DNA from: Chryseobacterium gleum
GTDB lineage: Bacteria; Bacteroidota; Bacteroidia; Flavobacteriales_D; Crocinitomicaceae
NCBI GenBank assembly: GCA_945897805.1
Contig: CAMDFX010000006.1
Coordinates: 62,001-126,000, forward strand
Direction: 5' to 3'
DNA length: 64,000 bases
The position numbers and the translations under genes are program-made. The notes below the pieces were generated by a model that searched no databases, had not been told where the DNA came from, and saw nothing but the letters and a program-made list of their open reading frames with translations. Below, piece by piece: positions 36,863-46,636 of this stretch (the stretch's first letter is position 1; each line of letters starts with the position of its first letter).

Positions 36863-39800
36863 ATGATCAATCAAACAGAAAAACCATTGCAAATTTTAAA
36901 TGCATCCGCAGGAAGTGGAAAAACCTACAACTTGGTTTTAACATACTTGAGTTTAATTCTGGGTGAAAATCGAAATCCTAGCACTTTTGCACATATTATG
37001 GCGATGACTTTTACAAATAAAGCTGCATTGGAGATGAAGACACGGATTATTTCTGCGCTAGATTTATTGAGTAATCCAAATAGAAAAACAACTGAGGAAA
37101 CAAAAAAGGCATGGAGTTATGTAGAAGATGTTTCCAAAGAATTAAAATGTACCAAACCTGACTTACAATTCAGAGCAAAAAATGCATTGAAACAGATTTT
37201 ACATCAATATGAAGATTTCAATGTAATGACAATCGACAAGTTTAATTTGCGATTAATTCGTTCATTTTCAAGAGATTTAGACTTGGATAGTGATTTTCAA
37301 ATCATCTTGAATGAAGATGAAGTATTAGATCAAGTGATTGACCAGCTGATGGACGGCTTGGATCCAATTTTGAGAGCCAAGTTTACCCAATTGGTTTTAA
37401 ATTATTCACGAGAAAAAATTTCCGATCAAGAAAGTTGGAATTTTCAACGCGATTTGAAAAAATTTGCCAATATTTTAACCAACGAAAAATATTTCACTCT
37501 GCTAAAAGAAATGAAGGAAGCAGATTTTTCTGAGTTGGCTTTTCAAAGCTTGAAATATGAAATTGAATCAATTAAATCAAATCTATCTATCAAAGCGAAA
37601 CGCATTTATGGCCTTTTTCAACCCATTGCAGGAAATCCAAATTTGCCAGGAAAGTCAGCAACAGTAAAGGCATTTGAAAAATTAAATTCTGATGATTTTT
37701 TCAGTGGAAATACATCAAACAGTGGTGTTTTTTCACATACGATCATTGCTTTTTTAGATAAGCCAGATTTTAGTCTTGAGTTGAAAAATCTTTGCATTGA
37801 ATTTCATGAAGAATTTGAGACAAAGATGCAAGAATTCAATTTACTTATCTTGGTAAAGAAGAATTTTTACAACATGGCATTGCTTCAATTTATCGCAGAG
37901 GAACTAGAAACAGTGAAACAAACAGAAAAATTAATCCGAATTTCTGAGTTTAACAAATTGATTTCGGAATTGATTGAAAAAGAAGAAGCGCCATTTATTT
38001 ACGAACGATTAGGAACCAGATTTCATCATTTTCTACTCGATGAATTTCAAGATACTTCTCGCTTGCAATGGATGAATATTGTGCCTTTGGTGCATGAATC
38101 TTTGGGGAATGGACATAAAAACTTAATTGTTGGAGATCCAAAACAATCCATTTACCGATTCAAAAATGGTTTGGCGGAGCAATTTGTTGCACTTCCTGCG
38201 ATTTATAATCCGGAAGGTGATAGCGCAATTCAAATAAAATCAAACTTTTTTGTAGCTCAGGGAAATAAAAAGCCTTTGAAAGACAATTATCGATCATTTA
38301 AGGAGATTGTAAAATTTAACAATGAATTTTTTGAGACATTTAAAACTTCAATTCCAAGTTCTTTGGTATCTTTTTATGCCGATGTAATTCAAAATCCAAA
38401 GGGCAAAGATGATGGATTCGTTTTCATTCATTCTGAAGGCATCAATAGTGAAGAGAAAAAAGAGGACAAAAGATCTGTTGAAATGATGCTTGGTTGGATC
38501 AATCAATGCATCGCTGATGGATTTGATAAAGGCGATATTTGCATTTTGGGAAATACCAAAAAAGACTGCAATGCTTGGGCGATAGAACTCACAAATCAAG
38601 GACACAAAGTGGTTTCAGCAGATAGTTTGCTTGTCAATTCTGATCATGGCGTGAAAATGGCAATCGCCTATTTGAAATGGCGAAAAAATCCAGCTGGAGA
38701 ATTGGAAGCGAGAAGATTTTCAGAATTATTCTTTTCACTTAAATCTCAAAACTCGATATCAAAAATTAAATCATACTGGCAAACCAAGACAAATCCGGCT
38801 GGAAAAAGTTTTCAATTTTTTGATACAAGGAAATTCTTCACAGAAAATTTTGGCTCTGAAGATCAATTTTTCTTTCCATTTGAAAATTTATACAACTTAT
38901 TGCAAGGTTTTTACAATCTAGTCGGTCTTGAAGAAATCCACAATCCTTATTTACATCATCTGTCGGATATGGTTCATGAATTTGACAATCAGCGCGGACC
39001 AGAATTGGAATTGTTTTTAGATTTTTATAACGGAAAAGGAAAAGATTCAGCCATTCAAATACCTGAAAATAAAGACGCCATAAAAGTCATGACGGGCCAC
39101 AAATCAAAAGGTTTGGAATTTAAAGTGGTTTTATTACCCAACATGGATTGGTCAATCACAGGGAAAAGTAGCATGTTTTTAATGAAAGAATCCAACAAAT
39201 ATATTTATGCAGGATTATCCAAAAAAAGCAAAGTAAATAGAATTAAAACGGAACACGAAAAGGAATTCAATCAAAGTTTATTAGACAAAATAAATCTTTG
39301 CTATGTGATGTGCACCAGACCTATTGAACGACTTTATATTGCTAATTTTCACCAAGAAAAACCGAGAGACCCGAGATTTGGGAAAATTTTGCACAAAGTG
39401 TTTTTAGATCTTTTAGAAAAAAACTTGGACAATATTTCTATCATCGAATTAAATCCTGAAAAAATTGAATTCGAATGTGGAAAAATTGATTCACCGCGAA
39501 GTCAGCCAAACAGTGAGTTAGATGAAGAGGAGGAAAAAGAAGAAGAAAATAATTCAGACTCGGGCAATTTTACTCCTATTTCTTTGAAAAATAAATTGTG
39601 GTTTCCAGATATTTCACTCAAAGAAAATGCTTTAGATGAAGACACTGGACTTACTGAGCAACAAAGATTTGGAAATCAGCTTCACTTTTTACTTTCAATC
39701 ACAAGTTCTGTTTCTGAAATTGATTTGAACTTAAAATCTAATTTAGAAAATGGAGTCATTGAAAATGCTTTCGAGCCTAAATTACGTGAAACTTTACAAC

Positions 39801-40087
39801 AAATTTTTGGGATGAAAGAATACCAAGAATTATTGCAAAACACGCGCAAAATTTTAAACGAACAAGGTATTATTATCAGCGCCAACGAAACAAAAAGACC
39901 TGATAAAATTATTTTTAAAAAAGACGAAACAATTGTAATTGATTATAAAACAGGAATTCCCAAAGCGCAACATTTAAAACAAGTGCAACTTTATGCTGAT
40001 ACTTTGAGAGAAATGGGATTTCAACATGTGCGAGGAATGGTGTTTTACACTTCTGAATTGCGTTTGGTAAGAGCTGAATCTGTTTAA
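36863..40087 (+). CDS. UvrD-type helicase with C-terminal PD-(D/E)XK nuclease (AddA/RecB-like)
   Basis: The ATG at 36863 gives 1074 residues and places Walker A (NASAGSGKTYN, about 12-22) at the N-terminus; the frame is open for 24 more codons without motif support. Motif II is LDEFQDTS (about 392), motif III GDPKQSIYRF (about 430), motif V TGHKSKGLEFKVV (about 748). A RecB-type nuclease ends the protein, with RPDKIIF and VIDYKTG (about 1025) supplying the Asp and Asp-x-Lys. This is the helicase-nuclease subunit of a RecBCD/AddAB-type break-processing enzyme. The partner (AddB-like) is not adjacent. An acidic stretch of about 15 residues (DEEEEKEEEN) lies near residue 885. Confidence 0.88.
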   Translation: MINQTEKPLQILNASAGSGKTYNLVLTYLSLILGENRNPSTFAHIMAMTFTNKAALEMKTRIISALDLLSNPNRKTTEETKKAWSYVEDVSKELKCTKPDLQFRAKNALKQILHQYEDFNVMTIDKFNLRLIRSFSRDLDLDSDFQIILNEDEVLDQVIDQLMDGLDPILRAKFTQLVLNYSREKISDQESWNFQRDLKKFANILTNEKYFTLLKEMKEADFSELAFQSLKYEIESIKSNLSIKAKRIYGLFQPIAGNPNLPGKSATVKAFEKLNSDDFFSGNTSNSGVFSHTIIAFLDKPDFSLELKNLCIEFHEEFETKMQEFNLLILVKKNFYNMALLQFIAEELETVKQTEKLIRISEFNKLISELIEKEEAPFIYERLGTRFHHFLLDEFQDTSRLQWMNIVPLVHESLGNGHKNLIVGDPKQSIYRFKNGLAEQFVALPAIYNPEGDSAIQIKSNFFVAQGNKKPLKDNYRSFKEIVKFNNEFFETFKTSIPSSLVSFYADVIQNPKGKDDGFVFIHSEGINSEEKKEDKRSVEMMLGWINQCIADGFDKGDICILGNTKKDCNAWAIELTNQGHKVVSADSLLVNSDHGVKMAIAYLKWRKNPAGELEARRFSELFFSLKSQNSISKIKSYWQTKTNPAGKSFQFFDTRKFFTENFGSEDQFFFPFENLYNLLQGFYNLVGLEEIHNPYLHHLSDMVHEFDNQRGPELELFLDFYNGKGKDSAIQIPENKDAIKVMTGHKSKGLEFKVVLLPNMDWSITGKSSMFLMKESNKYIYAGLSKKSKVNRIKTEHEKEFNQSLLDKINLCYVMCTRPIERLYIANFHQEKPRDPRFGKILHKVFLDLLEKNLDNISIIELNPEKIEFECGKIDSPRSQPNSELDEEEEKEEENNSDSGNFTPISLKNKLWFPDISLKENALDEDTGLTEQQRFGNQLHFLLSITSSVSEIDLNLKSNLENGVIENAFEPKLRETLQQIFGMKEYQELLQNTRKILNEQGIIISANETKRPDKIIFKKDETIVIDYKTGIPKAQHLKQVQLYADTLREMGFQHVRGMVFYTSELRLVRAESV

Positions 40088-40118
40088 AGGATGGAATTAA
40101 TTTATGAAAATAAATCCC

Positions 40119-40126
40119 TATATTTG
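40119..40126 (+). promoter_or_regulatory. -7 promoter element of the BatA gene, 5 bases from the ATG
   Basis: TATATTTG is a perfect match and is followed by gaatc and the ATG at 40132, so the transcript would be almost leaderless. Confidence 0.6.
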
Positions 40127-40131
40127 GAATC

Positions 40132-42180
40132 ATGAAATTTGAATACCCAGGATTTCTTTTCGCATTTCTGTTATTGGCCATACCAATAATCATTCACCTT
40201 TTTAATTTTCGACGTTATAAAGTATTGTATTTCTCAAGTTTACAATTTCTGAAACAAGTTGACGAACAAACAAAATCTACACAAAAACTCAAACATTTAC
40301 TCGTTTTAATTGCGCGCTTACTCACCTTCTCCGCATTGATTTTGGCTTTTGCACAACCTTATTTACCCGTTGAAAAAAATGGAAAATCAGGGGGAAATCC
40401 AGTTTTAGCGATTTATTTAGACAACTCTTTTTCTATGACACTGAAAGGCACAGAAGGAGATTTACTTTCTGAAGCGCGAGAGCAAGCAAGAACATTGATC
40501 CAAAAAGCAAGTATTGAAACACGTATAATTTTGGCAACCAACGAACTGAGTGGAATTGAGCAAAGATTAGTCACAAAATTAGAAGCCTTAAATCGCTTGG
40601 ATAAAATTGAAACATCGCCTTTGGTAAAAAACACTGATGTTGTAATCAATTGGATGCGAGACATTATAGACAAAGAAGAGGCCACGGTTCAAAAACTTGG
40701 AAGTCGACAATTTGTGATATTATCAGATTTTCAGAAAAGTTCTTCTTCCTTCAAAAATTTGAAACCTGATTCAACATCTTATTATTTCCCTGTTCAATTG
40801 GTTCCTCAAAATCTTTCAAACGTTTATATCGATACGATTTGGTTCAATGATCCAAACTTTAAAGTTGGAATAAACAATGAGGTCAATGTCAGAATCAAAA
40901 ATACTGGTGAAAAAGATTTAACAAATATTGAACTACAATTAGATGTAAACGGCACAAAAAGAGACGTTTTTGTAGATTTAGCAGCGAATCAAACATTTAC
41001 AACAACAATTAATTACACTGACTTAAAACCTGGTTTGAAAAAAGGAAAAGTGAAAGTGAATGACAAACAGGTATATTTTGATGATGAATATTTCTTTTCG
41101 TATGAAGTAAAATCAAATTCACAAGTATTGATTATCAATGGTAAAAGTGCAGTTTCAAATGTTGAACGTGTTTACAACTTAGACGATTATTACCAAGTAA
41201 AAAGTGTTGATGAAACGGCATTTACAGCAGATATGATTAATCAAAAAGATTTCATTGTTGTGAATGGAATGAATGAAATAAGTTCAGGAACAGCCAGTTT
41301 ACTTTTGTCTTTCATTCAAGAAGGTGGTTCATTGATTTTATTTCCTGGTGAAAACATTGAAAATAATTCTTGGAATTCTTTGCTTCAGAAATTAAAAATG
41401 CCCTTGCTTGGAGCGCTTCAAACTGAAGGGGTAAAAGTAAAATCAATCAATTACAATGATTTGTTTTTCAACGGTGTGTTTGAGAAAAAACCAGAAAATT
41501 TGAATCTTCCCTTGCAAACCAAAATTTACAAAATCACTTCAGGAAGTTCAAGTAATGCCATGAACTTGATACAATTACAAAACGCATTACCGCTTTTTGT
41601 TCGCTCTAATTCAAATTATTCGGTATTTCTTTTCGGAAGTAGTTTATCTCCAAGTTTTGGGAATTTCACCTCAAATGCACTGTTTAGCACCATTTTATTG
41701 CGTTCTGCGGAAATGAGTCAACGTAGAATTCCAATCGCTCTGACAATTGGAAGCGACAGTAAATTTCCAGTTTACAATGCGCCAAAGAAAGAATCGCCCT
41801 TGCATTTAAAAAGTAGTGAAATTGATTTTATTCCACAAACAGAAAAAATCAATCAAATCACCTATATTTCCATCGCAGGAATTGAAGCAAATGTTTTGAA
41901 ATCCGGATTATACAGCATTGAAAATGAAACAACTTTAAGTAATTTAGCGTTGAATTATAATCGTTCTGAATCAGATATTTCTACCTTGACAGAAAATGAA
42001 ATAAGTGCAGAATTTGCTTTGCAAGAAGTTGAAAATGTAAAATTTACAACCATTGATGAAGGTCAAAGTATCTCTAGAATTGAACTAGAAAAACCCAAAG
42101 AATATTGGCGAATATTTGTGTGGTTAGCGCTATTGTTTGTGCTAACAGAAATGATATTGATTAAATTTTTGAAAAAATAG
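40132..42180 (+). CDS. BatA-domain membrane protein
   Basis: A 682-residue protein with the N-terminal double-membrane BatA domain ([27 protein letters not shown], then [27 protein letters not shown]), a von Willebrand-like region ([15 protein letters not shown], about 100), a CARDB-like beta region (about 235-320), a GATase1-like segment ([20 protein letters not shown]), and a C-terminal membrane helix ([17 protein letters not shown]). BatA proteins are linked to aerotolerance and stress in Bacteroidota, but this large form has no defined role. It is followed after 2 bases by pyrC. Confidence 0.85.
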   Translation: MKFEYPGFLFAFLLLAIPIIIHLFNFRRYKVLYFSSLQFLKQVDEQTKSTQKLKHLLVLIARLLTFSALILAFAQPYLPVEKNGKSGGNPVLAIYLDNSFSMTLKGTEGDLLSEAREQARTLIQKASIETRIILATNELSGIEQRLVTKLEALNRLDKIETSPLVKNTDVVINWMRDIIDKEEATVQKLGSRQFVILSDFQKSSSSFKNLKPDSTSYYFPVQLVPQNLSNVYIDTIWFNDPNFKVGINNEVNVRIKNTGEKDLTNIELQLDVNGTKRDVFVDLAANQTFTTTINYTDLKPGLKKGKVKVNDKQVYFDDEYFFSYEVKSNSQVLIINGKSAVSNVERVYNLDDYYQVKSVDETAFTADMINQKDFIVVNGMNEISSGTASLLLSFIQEGGSLILFPGENIENNSWNSLLQKLKMPLLGALQTEGVKVKSINYNDLFFNGVFEKKPENLNLPLQTKIYKITSGSSSNAMNLIQLQNALPLFVRSNSNYSVFLFGSSLSPSFGNFTSNALFSTILLRSAEMSQRRIPIALTIGSDSKFPVYNAPKKESPLHLKSSEIDFIPQTEKINQITYISIAGIEANVLKSGLYSIENETTLSNLALNYNRSESDISTLTENEISAEFALQEVENVKFTTIDEGQSISRIELEKPKEYWRIFVWLALLFVLTEMILIKFLKK

Positions 42181-42182
42181 AT

Positions 42183-43442
42183 ATGAAGTTTTTAATAAAA
42201 GAAGGAAAAATAGCTGACTCAAGTTCTTCCCATTTTGGAAAAAAAGTTGATATTTTAATAGTAGATGGCGTTATTCAATCAATTGAATCAGTTATTGAAG
42301 ACCAAGATGCAAAATTGATTTCGGGTGAAGATTTGCATATTTCTCAAGGCTGGGTTGATTTGAAAGCCCATTTTTGCGATCCAGGAGAAGAACACAAAGA
42401 AACGATTGAATCTGGTCTACAAGCAGCCGCTTTTGGTGGATTCACGCATGTGGCGATTTTACCATCCACACATCCAGTGATTGATGGAAAAACGCAAGTT
42501 GAATATGTATTGAAACGCGCAGAAAATCAAGTTACATCCTTACATCCAATGGGTGCGATAACCGAAAAAATCAAAGGCGAAAACTTGGCTGAAATGTTTG
42601 ATATGTCTCAATCAGGCGTAAGATTTTTTACCGATGATTTGGTTCCTGTAAATTCAGGAATAATGTATCGTGCTTTACTTTACAGCAGCAATTTCGATGC
42701 AAAAATCATTTGTTTTTCAAGAGATTTCTCTTTGGCAGGAAATGGACAAGTAAATGAAGGCGAAGCATCTTTGAAAACAGGACTAAAATCGGAAGCGACA
42801 ATGTCTGAAATCATTGAAGTTGAGAGAAATATAAGGTTAGCAGAATATACAGGCGGAAATTTACATTTTACTGGAATTTCCTGTGCAGAATCTGTTCAAT
42901 TAATCAGAAATGCCAAAACTAGTGGACTAAAAATAACTGCAGATGTTCATGCAGAACAATTGATTTTCAATGAAACTGCAGTTTTAGACTTTGATGTAAA
43001 CTACAAATTAATGCCAGTTTTGCGCAGAGAATCTGATAGAATTGCACTTTGGAAAGGAATCAAGGATGGAACGATTGACAATATTGTTTCCAATCACCGA
43101 CCTTTTGATCAGGAAGAAAAAGACGTTGAATTTGACCACGCTTCTTTTGGAAATATTACTTTACAATCTTTGTTTGGATCTTTGCAATCAGTGCCAGAAT
43201 TTGATTTGAAGACAGTAATTAACATTCTTTCTATCAGAAACAGAAATGTCTTGGGAATTGAAAATAATTCAATTGAAGTCGGACAAAGAGCAGATTTAAC
43301 GATTTTTTCTCCAAATGAAAAATGGACTTTTGAAAAAAAGGATGTCGTTTCTTCGACTTATAATTCACCGTTTATTGGAAAAGTTTTGACCGGAAATATC
43401 CTAGGAATCATAAATAACGGTAAATTAGCAATCAAAGAATAA
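42183..43442 (+). CDS. pyrC: Dihydroorotase-like protein with altered metal site (PyrC'-type)
   Basis: A 419-residue amidohydrolase of the multifunctional-complex dihydroorotase type. The usual D-x-H-x-H-x-R metal and substrate motif is here D59-L-K61-A-H63-F-C65-DPG, so the first metal His is Lys and the substrate Arg is Cys. Later blocks ([47 protein letters not shown]) are kept. Non-catalytic PyrC' proteins bind and support aspartate carbamoyltransferase in Pseudomonas, and Bacteroidota carry similar forms. Whether this copy is active is doubtful; another dihydroorotase elsewhere would then be needed. Confidence 0.82.
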   Translation: MKFLIKEGKIADSSSSHFGKKVDILIVDGVIQSIESVIEDQDAKLISGEDLHISQGWVDLKAHFCDPGEEHKETIESGLQAAAFGGFTHVAILPSTHPVIDGKTQVEYVLKRAENQVTSLHPMGAITEKIKGENLAEMFDMSQSGVRFFTDDLVPVNSGIMYRALLYSSNFDAKIICFSRDFSLAGNGQVNEGEASLKTGLKSEATMSEIIEVERNIRLAEYTGGNLHFTGISCAESVQLIRNAKTSGLKITADVHAEQLIFNETAVLDFDVNYKLMPVLRRESDRIALWKGIKDGTIDNIVSNHRPFDQEEKDVEFDHASFGNITLQSLFGSLQSVPEFDLKTVINILSIRNRNVLGIENNSIEVGQRADLTIFSPNEKWTFEKKDVVSSTYNSPFIGKVLTGNILGIINNGKLAIKE

Positions 43443-43448
43443 AGCTCA

Positions 43449-44015
43449 ATGACTAAAAAAACAGCTTTTTTAAAACAATTTTGGCAAGAAAAGAAAATGG
43501 TTGGAGCGATGAGCCCCAGCTCTAAATATTTGGCGCATAAAATGCTCAGAAATATCGATTTCAAAAAAGCAAAAGTCATTGTTGAACTTGGACCAGGAAC
43601 AGGCGTTTTCACGAAGAAACTTTTAGAATTCATGCAACCAGATGCAAAATTGCTGGTTTTTGAATTAAATGATACTTTTTACGAACAATTAAAGGAAGAA
43701 ATTACCGACGATAGAATGATCCTAATTCACGACAGTGCTGAATTCATTCAAAAATATTTAAGTGACGCTGGTTTTATTCACGTTGATTACATCATTTCCT
43801 CTCTTCCTTTGGCAGTTTTTCCAAATAAATTGAAAACGAATATCATCAATGTTTCTTATGAAACCCTAAAAAATCAAGGAAAATACATCCAATTTCAATA
43901 TTCTCTCAATTCAAAAAGACTTTTGGAAAATAGATTTGACGCTGTTCATTTGGCTTTTACACCTCTAAATTTTCCACCTGCATTCGTCTATACTTGCATC
44001 AAAGACAAAGCTTAA
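43449..44015 (+). CDS. Class I SAM-dependent methyltransferase (phospholipid N-methyltransferase-like)
   Basis: A 188-residue Rossmann methyltransferase with the SAM motif VIVELGPGTGVFTKKLLE (about 38-55), LVFELNDTFYEQLK and DYIISSLPLAVFP. The opening MVGAMSPSSKYLAHKML is typical of PmtA/KsgA-like lipid methyltransferases. Phosphatidylethanolamine methylation is possible but unproven. It starts 6 bases after pyrC and precedes a pseudouridine synthase by 9 bases, so it belongs to the batA-pyrC operon. Confidence 0.75.
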   Translation: MTKKTAFLKQFWQEKKMVGAMSPSSKYLAHKMLRNIDFKKAKVIVELGPGTGVFTKKLLEFMQPDAKLLVFELNDTFYEQLKEEITDDRMILIHDSAEFIQKYLSDAGFIHVDYIISSLPLAVFPNKLKTNIINVSYETLKNQGKYIQFQYSLNSKRLLENRFDAVHLAFTPLNFPPAFVYTCIKDKA

Positions 44016-44024
44016 ATTTTTATT

Positions 44025-44618
44025 TTGGTTAAATTCAGCTATTTTGTTGTTCACAAACCTTATGGTTACATTTCCCAATTTTCAGGAGAAAAAAATGTTT
44101 TGACATTGCAAAATTTAATTGCAGAAAATCAATTAAACAACTTTTCTAAAGATATTTATCCCGTTGGAAGACTTGACAAAGACAGCGAAGGTTTGCTTCT
44201 GTTAACAAACGACAATCAACTCAAAACAAATTTATTAGACCCAAAAAATGAACATTTCAAAACTTATTGGGTTCAAGTAGAAGGTGAAATTTCAGAGGAG
44301 GCAATTTTCAAATTGAAATCTGGTGGCATTGAAATCAAGCACAATGGGAAATCACATAGTTGTTTGCCTGCAAAAGCTTCAAAATTAGAAAATATCGAAA
44401 TTCAGGAACGCAATCCACCGATTCGTTTTCGAGCAAATATTCCAACTTCTTGGATTGAAATTCAACTTCGAGAAGGAAAAAATCGACAAATAAGAAAAAT
44501 GACTGCTGCTGTCGGTTTTCCAACGTTGCGCTTAATTCGAGTTGGAATTCAAAAATTAGAAATTATCCAATTTCCATTAGGAACTGTGACAGAAATCAAA
44601 TTGAAGGAAATTCAATGA
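44025..44618 (+). CDS. RsuA/RluE-family pseudouridine synthase
   Basis: A 197-residue pseudouridine synthase without an S4 domain, as in RluE. It has VVHKPYGYISQFSG, the catalytic Asp in PVGRLDKDSEGLLLLTND (about 46-63) and the final block REGKNRQIRKMTAAVGFPTLRLIRVGI. RluE acts on 23S rRNA U2457; RluF and RsuA relatives act elsewhere. The first in-frame start is TTG at 44025, 9 bases after the methyltransferase; no ATG is available before the first conserved motif. It is convergent with the B12 locus. Confidence 0.85.
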   Translation: MVKFSYFVVHKPYGYISQFSGEKNVLTLQNLIAENQLNNFSKDIYPVGRLDKDSEGLLLLTNDNQLKTNLLDPKNEHFKTYWVQVEGEISEEAIFKLKSGGIEIKHNGKSHSCLPAKASKLENIEIQERNPPIRFRANIPTSWIEIQLREGKNRQIRKMTAAVGFPTLRLIRVGIQKLEIIQFPLGTVTEIKLKEIQ

Positions 44619-44619
44619 T

Positions 44620-45603
44620 CTATTCAAGAATTAATTTCTTGCTACTTCTCCCCGATTCTGAATTGATATTCAGCATATAAACACCTTTTTCTAAGTTTTG
44701 TAAATTTACTTTTATAAAGCTTTCAACTGAAAAAGAATCTATAATTTTCCCTGAAAGATCCAAAATCTGAATATCGCAATATTCCGATGTAGCGATTGAG
44801 ATTTCAGTTTTTGCAGGATTCGGATAAATACTAAAAATTTGAACGTTTTCATTTATTCCCAAAATCCCCTGGTGTATCACTCCCACTCCATCTAAATCAA
44901 AACCGCCTGATTCAAAAGCTGTTGGGAAAGGATCATTGACCATATTTCCAAAACTATCAAAAGTGGCAAAGAGCGAATCAATCGAACCAACAACATCTAC
45001 AATTCTCACATGTGTGATGTAATCTAAATTTAAAAGAGAATCTTGCGGCAAATCTGATAAATCAAAAGGCGTACCAAATCCTTGTTCATATTTTCCTGCA
45101 AAATTATTCAAATAGCGACAATCAATGAATTCAAAACCACCAATTTGATTAGCAAAAGGAACTTCAGTGTGAGCTGGAAAACGCAGGAAATGAATACCGT
45201 CTGAACTTACTTCCACAAATGCCAATTCTAAAAAGTTGGCTAAAAAACTATTTTCAAAAACGGCGAAATCAGCACCAATTCCATTTTTTATCGGTGCATC
45301 AAAAGTCAATGTTGCGATTCCACCATCACCTAAACTCACAATATCAGCACTATTTCCTTCTGCTTGATACAATGCAGCTTCAGGAAGTCCATAAGTTGCT
45401 TTATTTACATCATTTAGCGCAAAATTGGTATCAGAAATATTCAAAAATCCCCGAGTCAATTCTATTCCAGTAGCCCAACTGACAAAGATATTGCTGTCTT
45501 TTGAAATAGCATTCGTTCCGCTTTCATTCGCCGCAGGAGCGTAAGATTGGCTATGAATTGAGAAAGAAATCAATCCAACGAAAAAAGTAATTATTCTACT
45601 CAT
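44620..45603 (-). CDS. T9SS-secreted surface protein of the B12 locus
   Basis: A 327-residue protein with a signal peptide (MSRIITFFVGLISFSIHSQ), an all-beta body with ADFAVFENSFLANFLELAFVEVS-like strands split around residue 115 and a FESGGFDLDGVGVIHQ block (about 230), and a T9SS sorting tail (IYPNPAKTEISIATS, then ENLEKGVYMLNI and RSSKKLILE). It is the last gene of the cobalamin-riboswitch operon and overlaps the BtuG-like gene by 8 bases. Surface-protein homologues occur in Bacteroides B12 loci; the function is unknown and a cobalamin-binding role is inferred from position. Confidence 0.75.
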   Translation of the reverse strand: MSRIITFFVGLISFSIHSQSYAPAANESGTNAISKDSNIFVSWATGIELTRGFLNISDTNFALNDVNKATYGLPEAALYQAEGNSADIVSLGDGGIATLTFDAPIKNGIGADFAVFENSFLANFLELAFVEVSSDGIHFLRFPAHTEVPFANQIGGFEFIDCRYLNNFAGKYEQGFGTPFDLSDLPQDSLLNLDYITHVRIVDVVGSIDSLFATFDSFGNMVNDPFPTAFESGGFDLDGVGVIHQGILGINENVQIFSIYPNPAKTEISIATSEYCDIQILDLSGKIIDSFSVESFIKVNLQNLEKGVYMLNINSESGRSSKKLILE

Positions 45604-46636
45604 AAATCAAGATTGAATTTGGATTTAAACCAACATGAAATTGGCTTAAAAAATCTCCATTAACGTTGTACTTCAAAATATTTCCGGTATTGGTATAACC
45701 CTTTGAATCAAACAAATATATCTGTTGACTTGAACTTCTGAAATACGTATTTGAAAGCGTCGTAATTGAAGAATTATTGATAAAATTATCGTTTATCAAT
45801 ACATCAGTTTCTGCGTTGAAAAGCATCAATTTATTATTGTTTAAAATCAATAATCTGTTGTTCATCAATGCAATTTTGGAAGCATCGAAATCGTAACTTT
45901 CCAAAACTGTAAAATTATTTTGGTCGATTTTTTTCATGCGAGATGGAATCGTTGAGTAATTTCCTCTGGAAATAACATAAACGTCTCCTTGTCCATCCGT
46001 CACAATTGAACCTGGATTTTTTCCAACCACAATTTTTGTCAATTCTGTTTTTGAATTCAAATCAACCACGGAAACGGTAGAATCCAACACTAGCGCGTTC
46101 AAACCTCCTGAATTGGAGACAAATAAATATTGACCAGAAATCGTCATTTGATCAGGATTAAGTCCTACGGGAATTCTTGATTCGATTTGAAAAGTGGCAG
46201 TATCCATCACATCTACAAAACCGTCAAAACAGGAAATAAATGCTTTTGAGCCAAAAAAACGAATGCTTCGAGGCTGTTTGGCGTTTCCATTTGTCTGCAT
46301 TGATATTTGTTGGATTGAGTTACCAGAGATCGCATCTAAAACTTCAATCGTACTAGAAACGTTCACAACAACGTAAATTTTATTTCCGTATCTAACCATT
46401 TCATTTCCTGTATCACCCAACAATCTTCCTGATTTTTGAGTGAAAAATTGGTCATTTGAAGTTCCTGTTCCAAAATCTACCCAAGTCAAACTAGAATTAT
46501 TTAGCTGAAACAATCCTTCATTGAGCACCAACATGCCATTTTTAAGTATTGCTGGAGATTCAATTGTTTCTTCTTTTTTACAAGAATAAAATACCACCAA
46601 CAAACTGATTAATAGTATATATTTAATGAATTTCAT
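45596..46636 (-). CDS. BtuG-like YncE/DUF5074 beta-propeller lipoprotein
   Basis: A 346-residue predicted lipoprotein (lipobox VFYSC, followed by KKEE) with repeated propeller blades containing patterns like VMDTATFQIESRIPVGLNPDQM and VVDLNSKTELTKIVVGKNPGSI, as in the YncE/DUF5074 family. In Bacteroides, BtuG proteins of this type sit on the TonB receptor BtuB and capture cobalamin with very high affinity. It overlaps the TonB receptor gene by 14 bases and the next gene by 8, in an operon behind a B12 riboswitch, which makes the same role likely. Confidence 0.82.
   Translation of the reverse strand: MKFIKYILLISLLVVFYSCKKEETIESPAILKNGMLVLNEGLFQLNNSSLTWVDFGTGTSNDQFFTQKSGRLLGDTGNEMVRYGNKIYVVVNVSSTIEVLDAISGNSIQQISMQTNGNAKQPRSIRFFGSKAFISCFDGFVDVMDTATFQIESRIPVGLNPDQMTISGQYLFVSNSGGLNALVLDSTVSVVDLNSKTELTKIVVGKNPGSIVTDGQGDVYVISRGNYSTIPSRMKKIDQNNFTVLESYDFDASKIALMNNRLLILNNNKLMLFNAETDVLINDNFINNSSITTLSNTYFRSSSQQIYLFDSKGYTNTGNILKYNVNGDFLSQFHVGLNPNSILIYE

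Noticed and set aside
36863..40087. Reading the helicase-nuclease and the SNF2 protein as parts of a phage-defence island
   Set aside because: The helicase-nuclease has standard AddA/RecB architecture, the two genes are 28 kb apart, and no methylase, integrase or other defence gene is near either.
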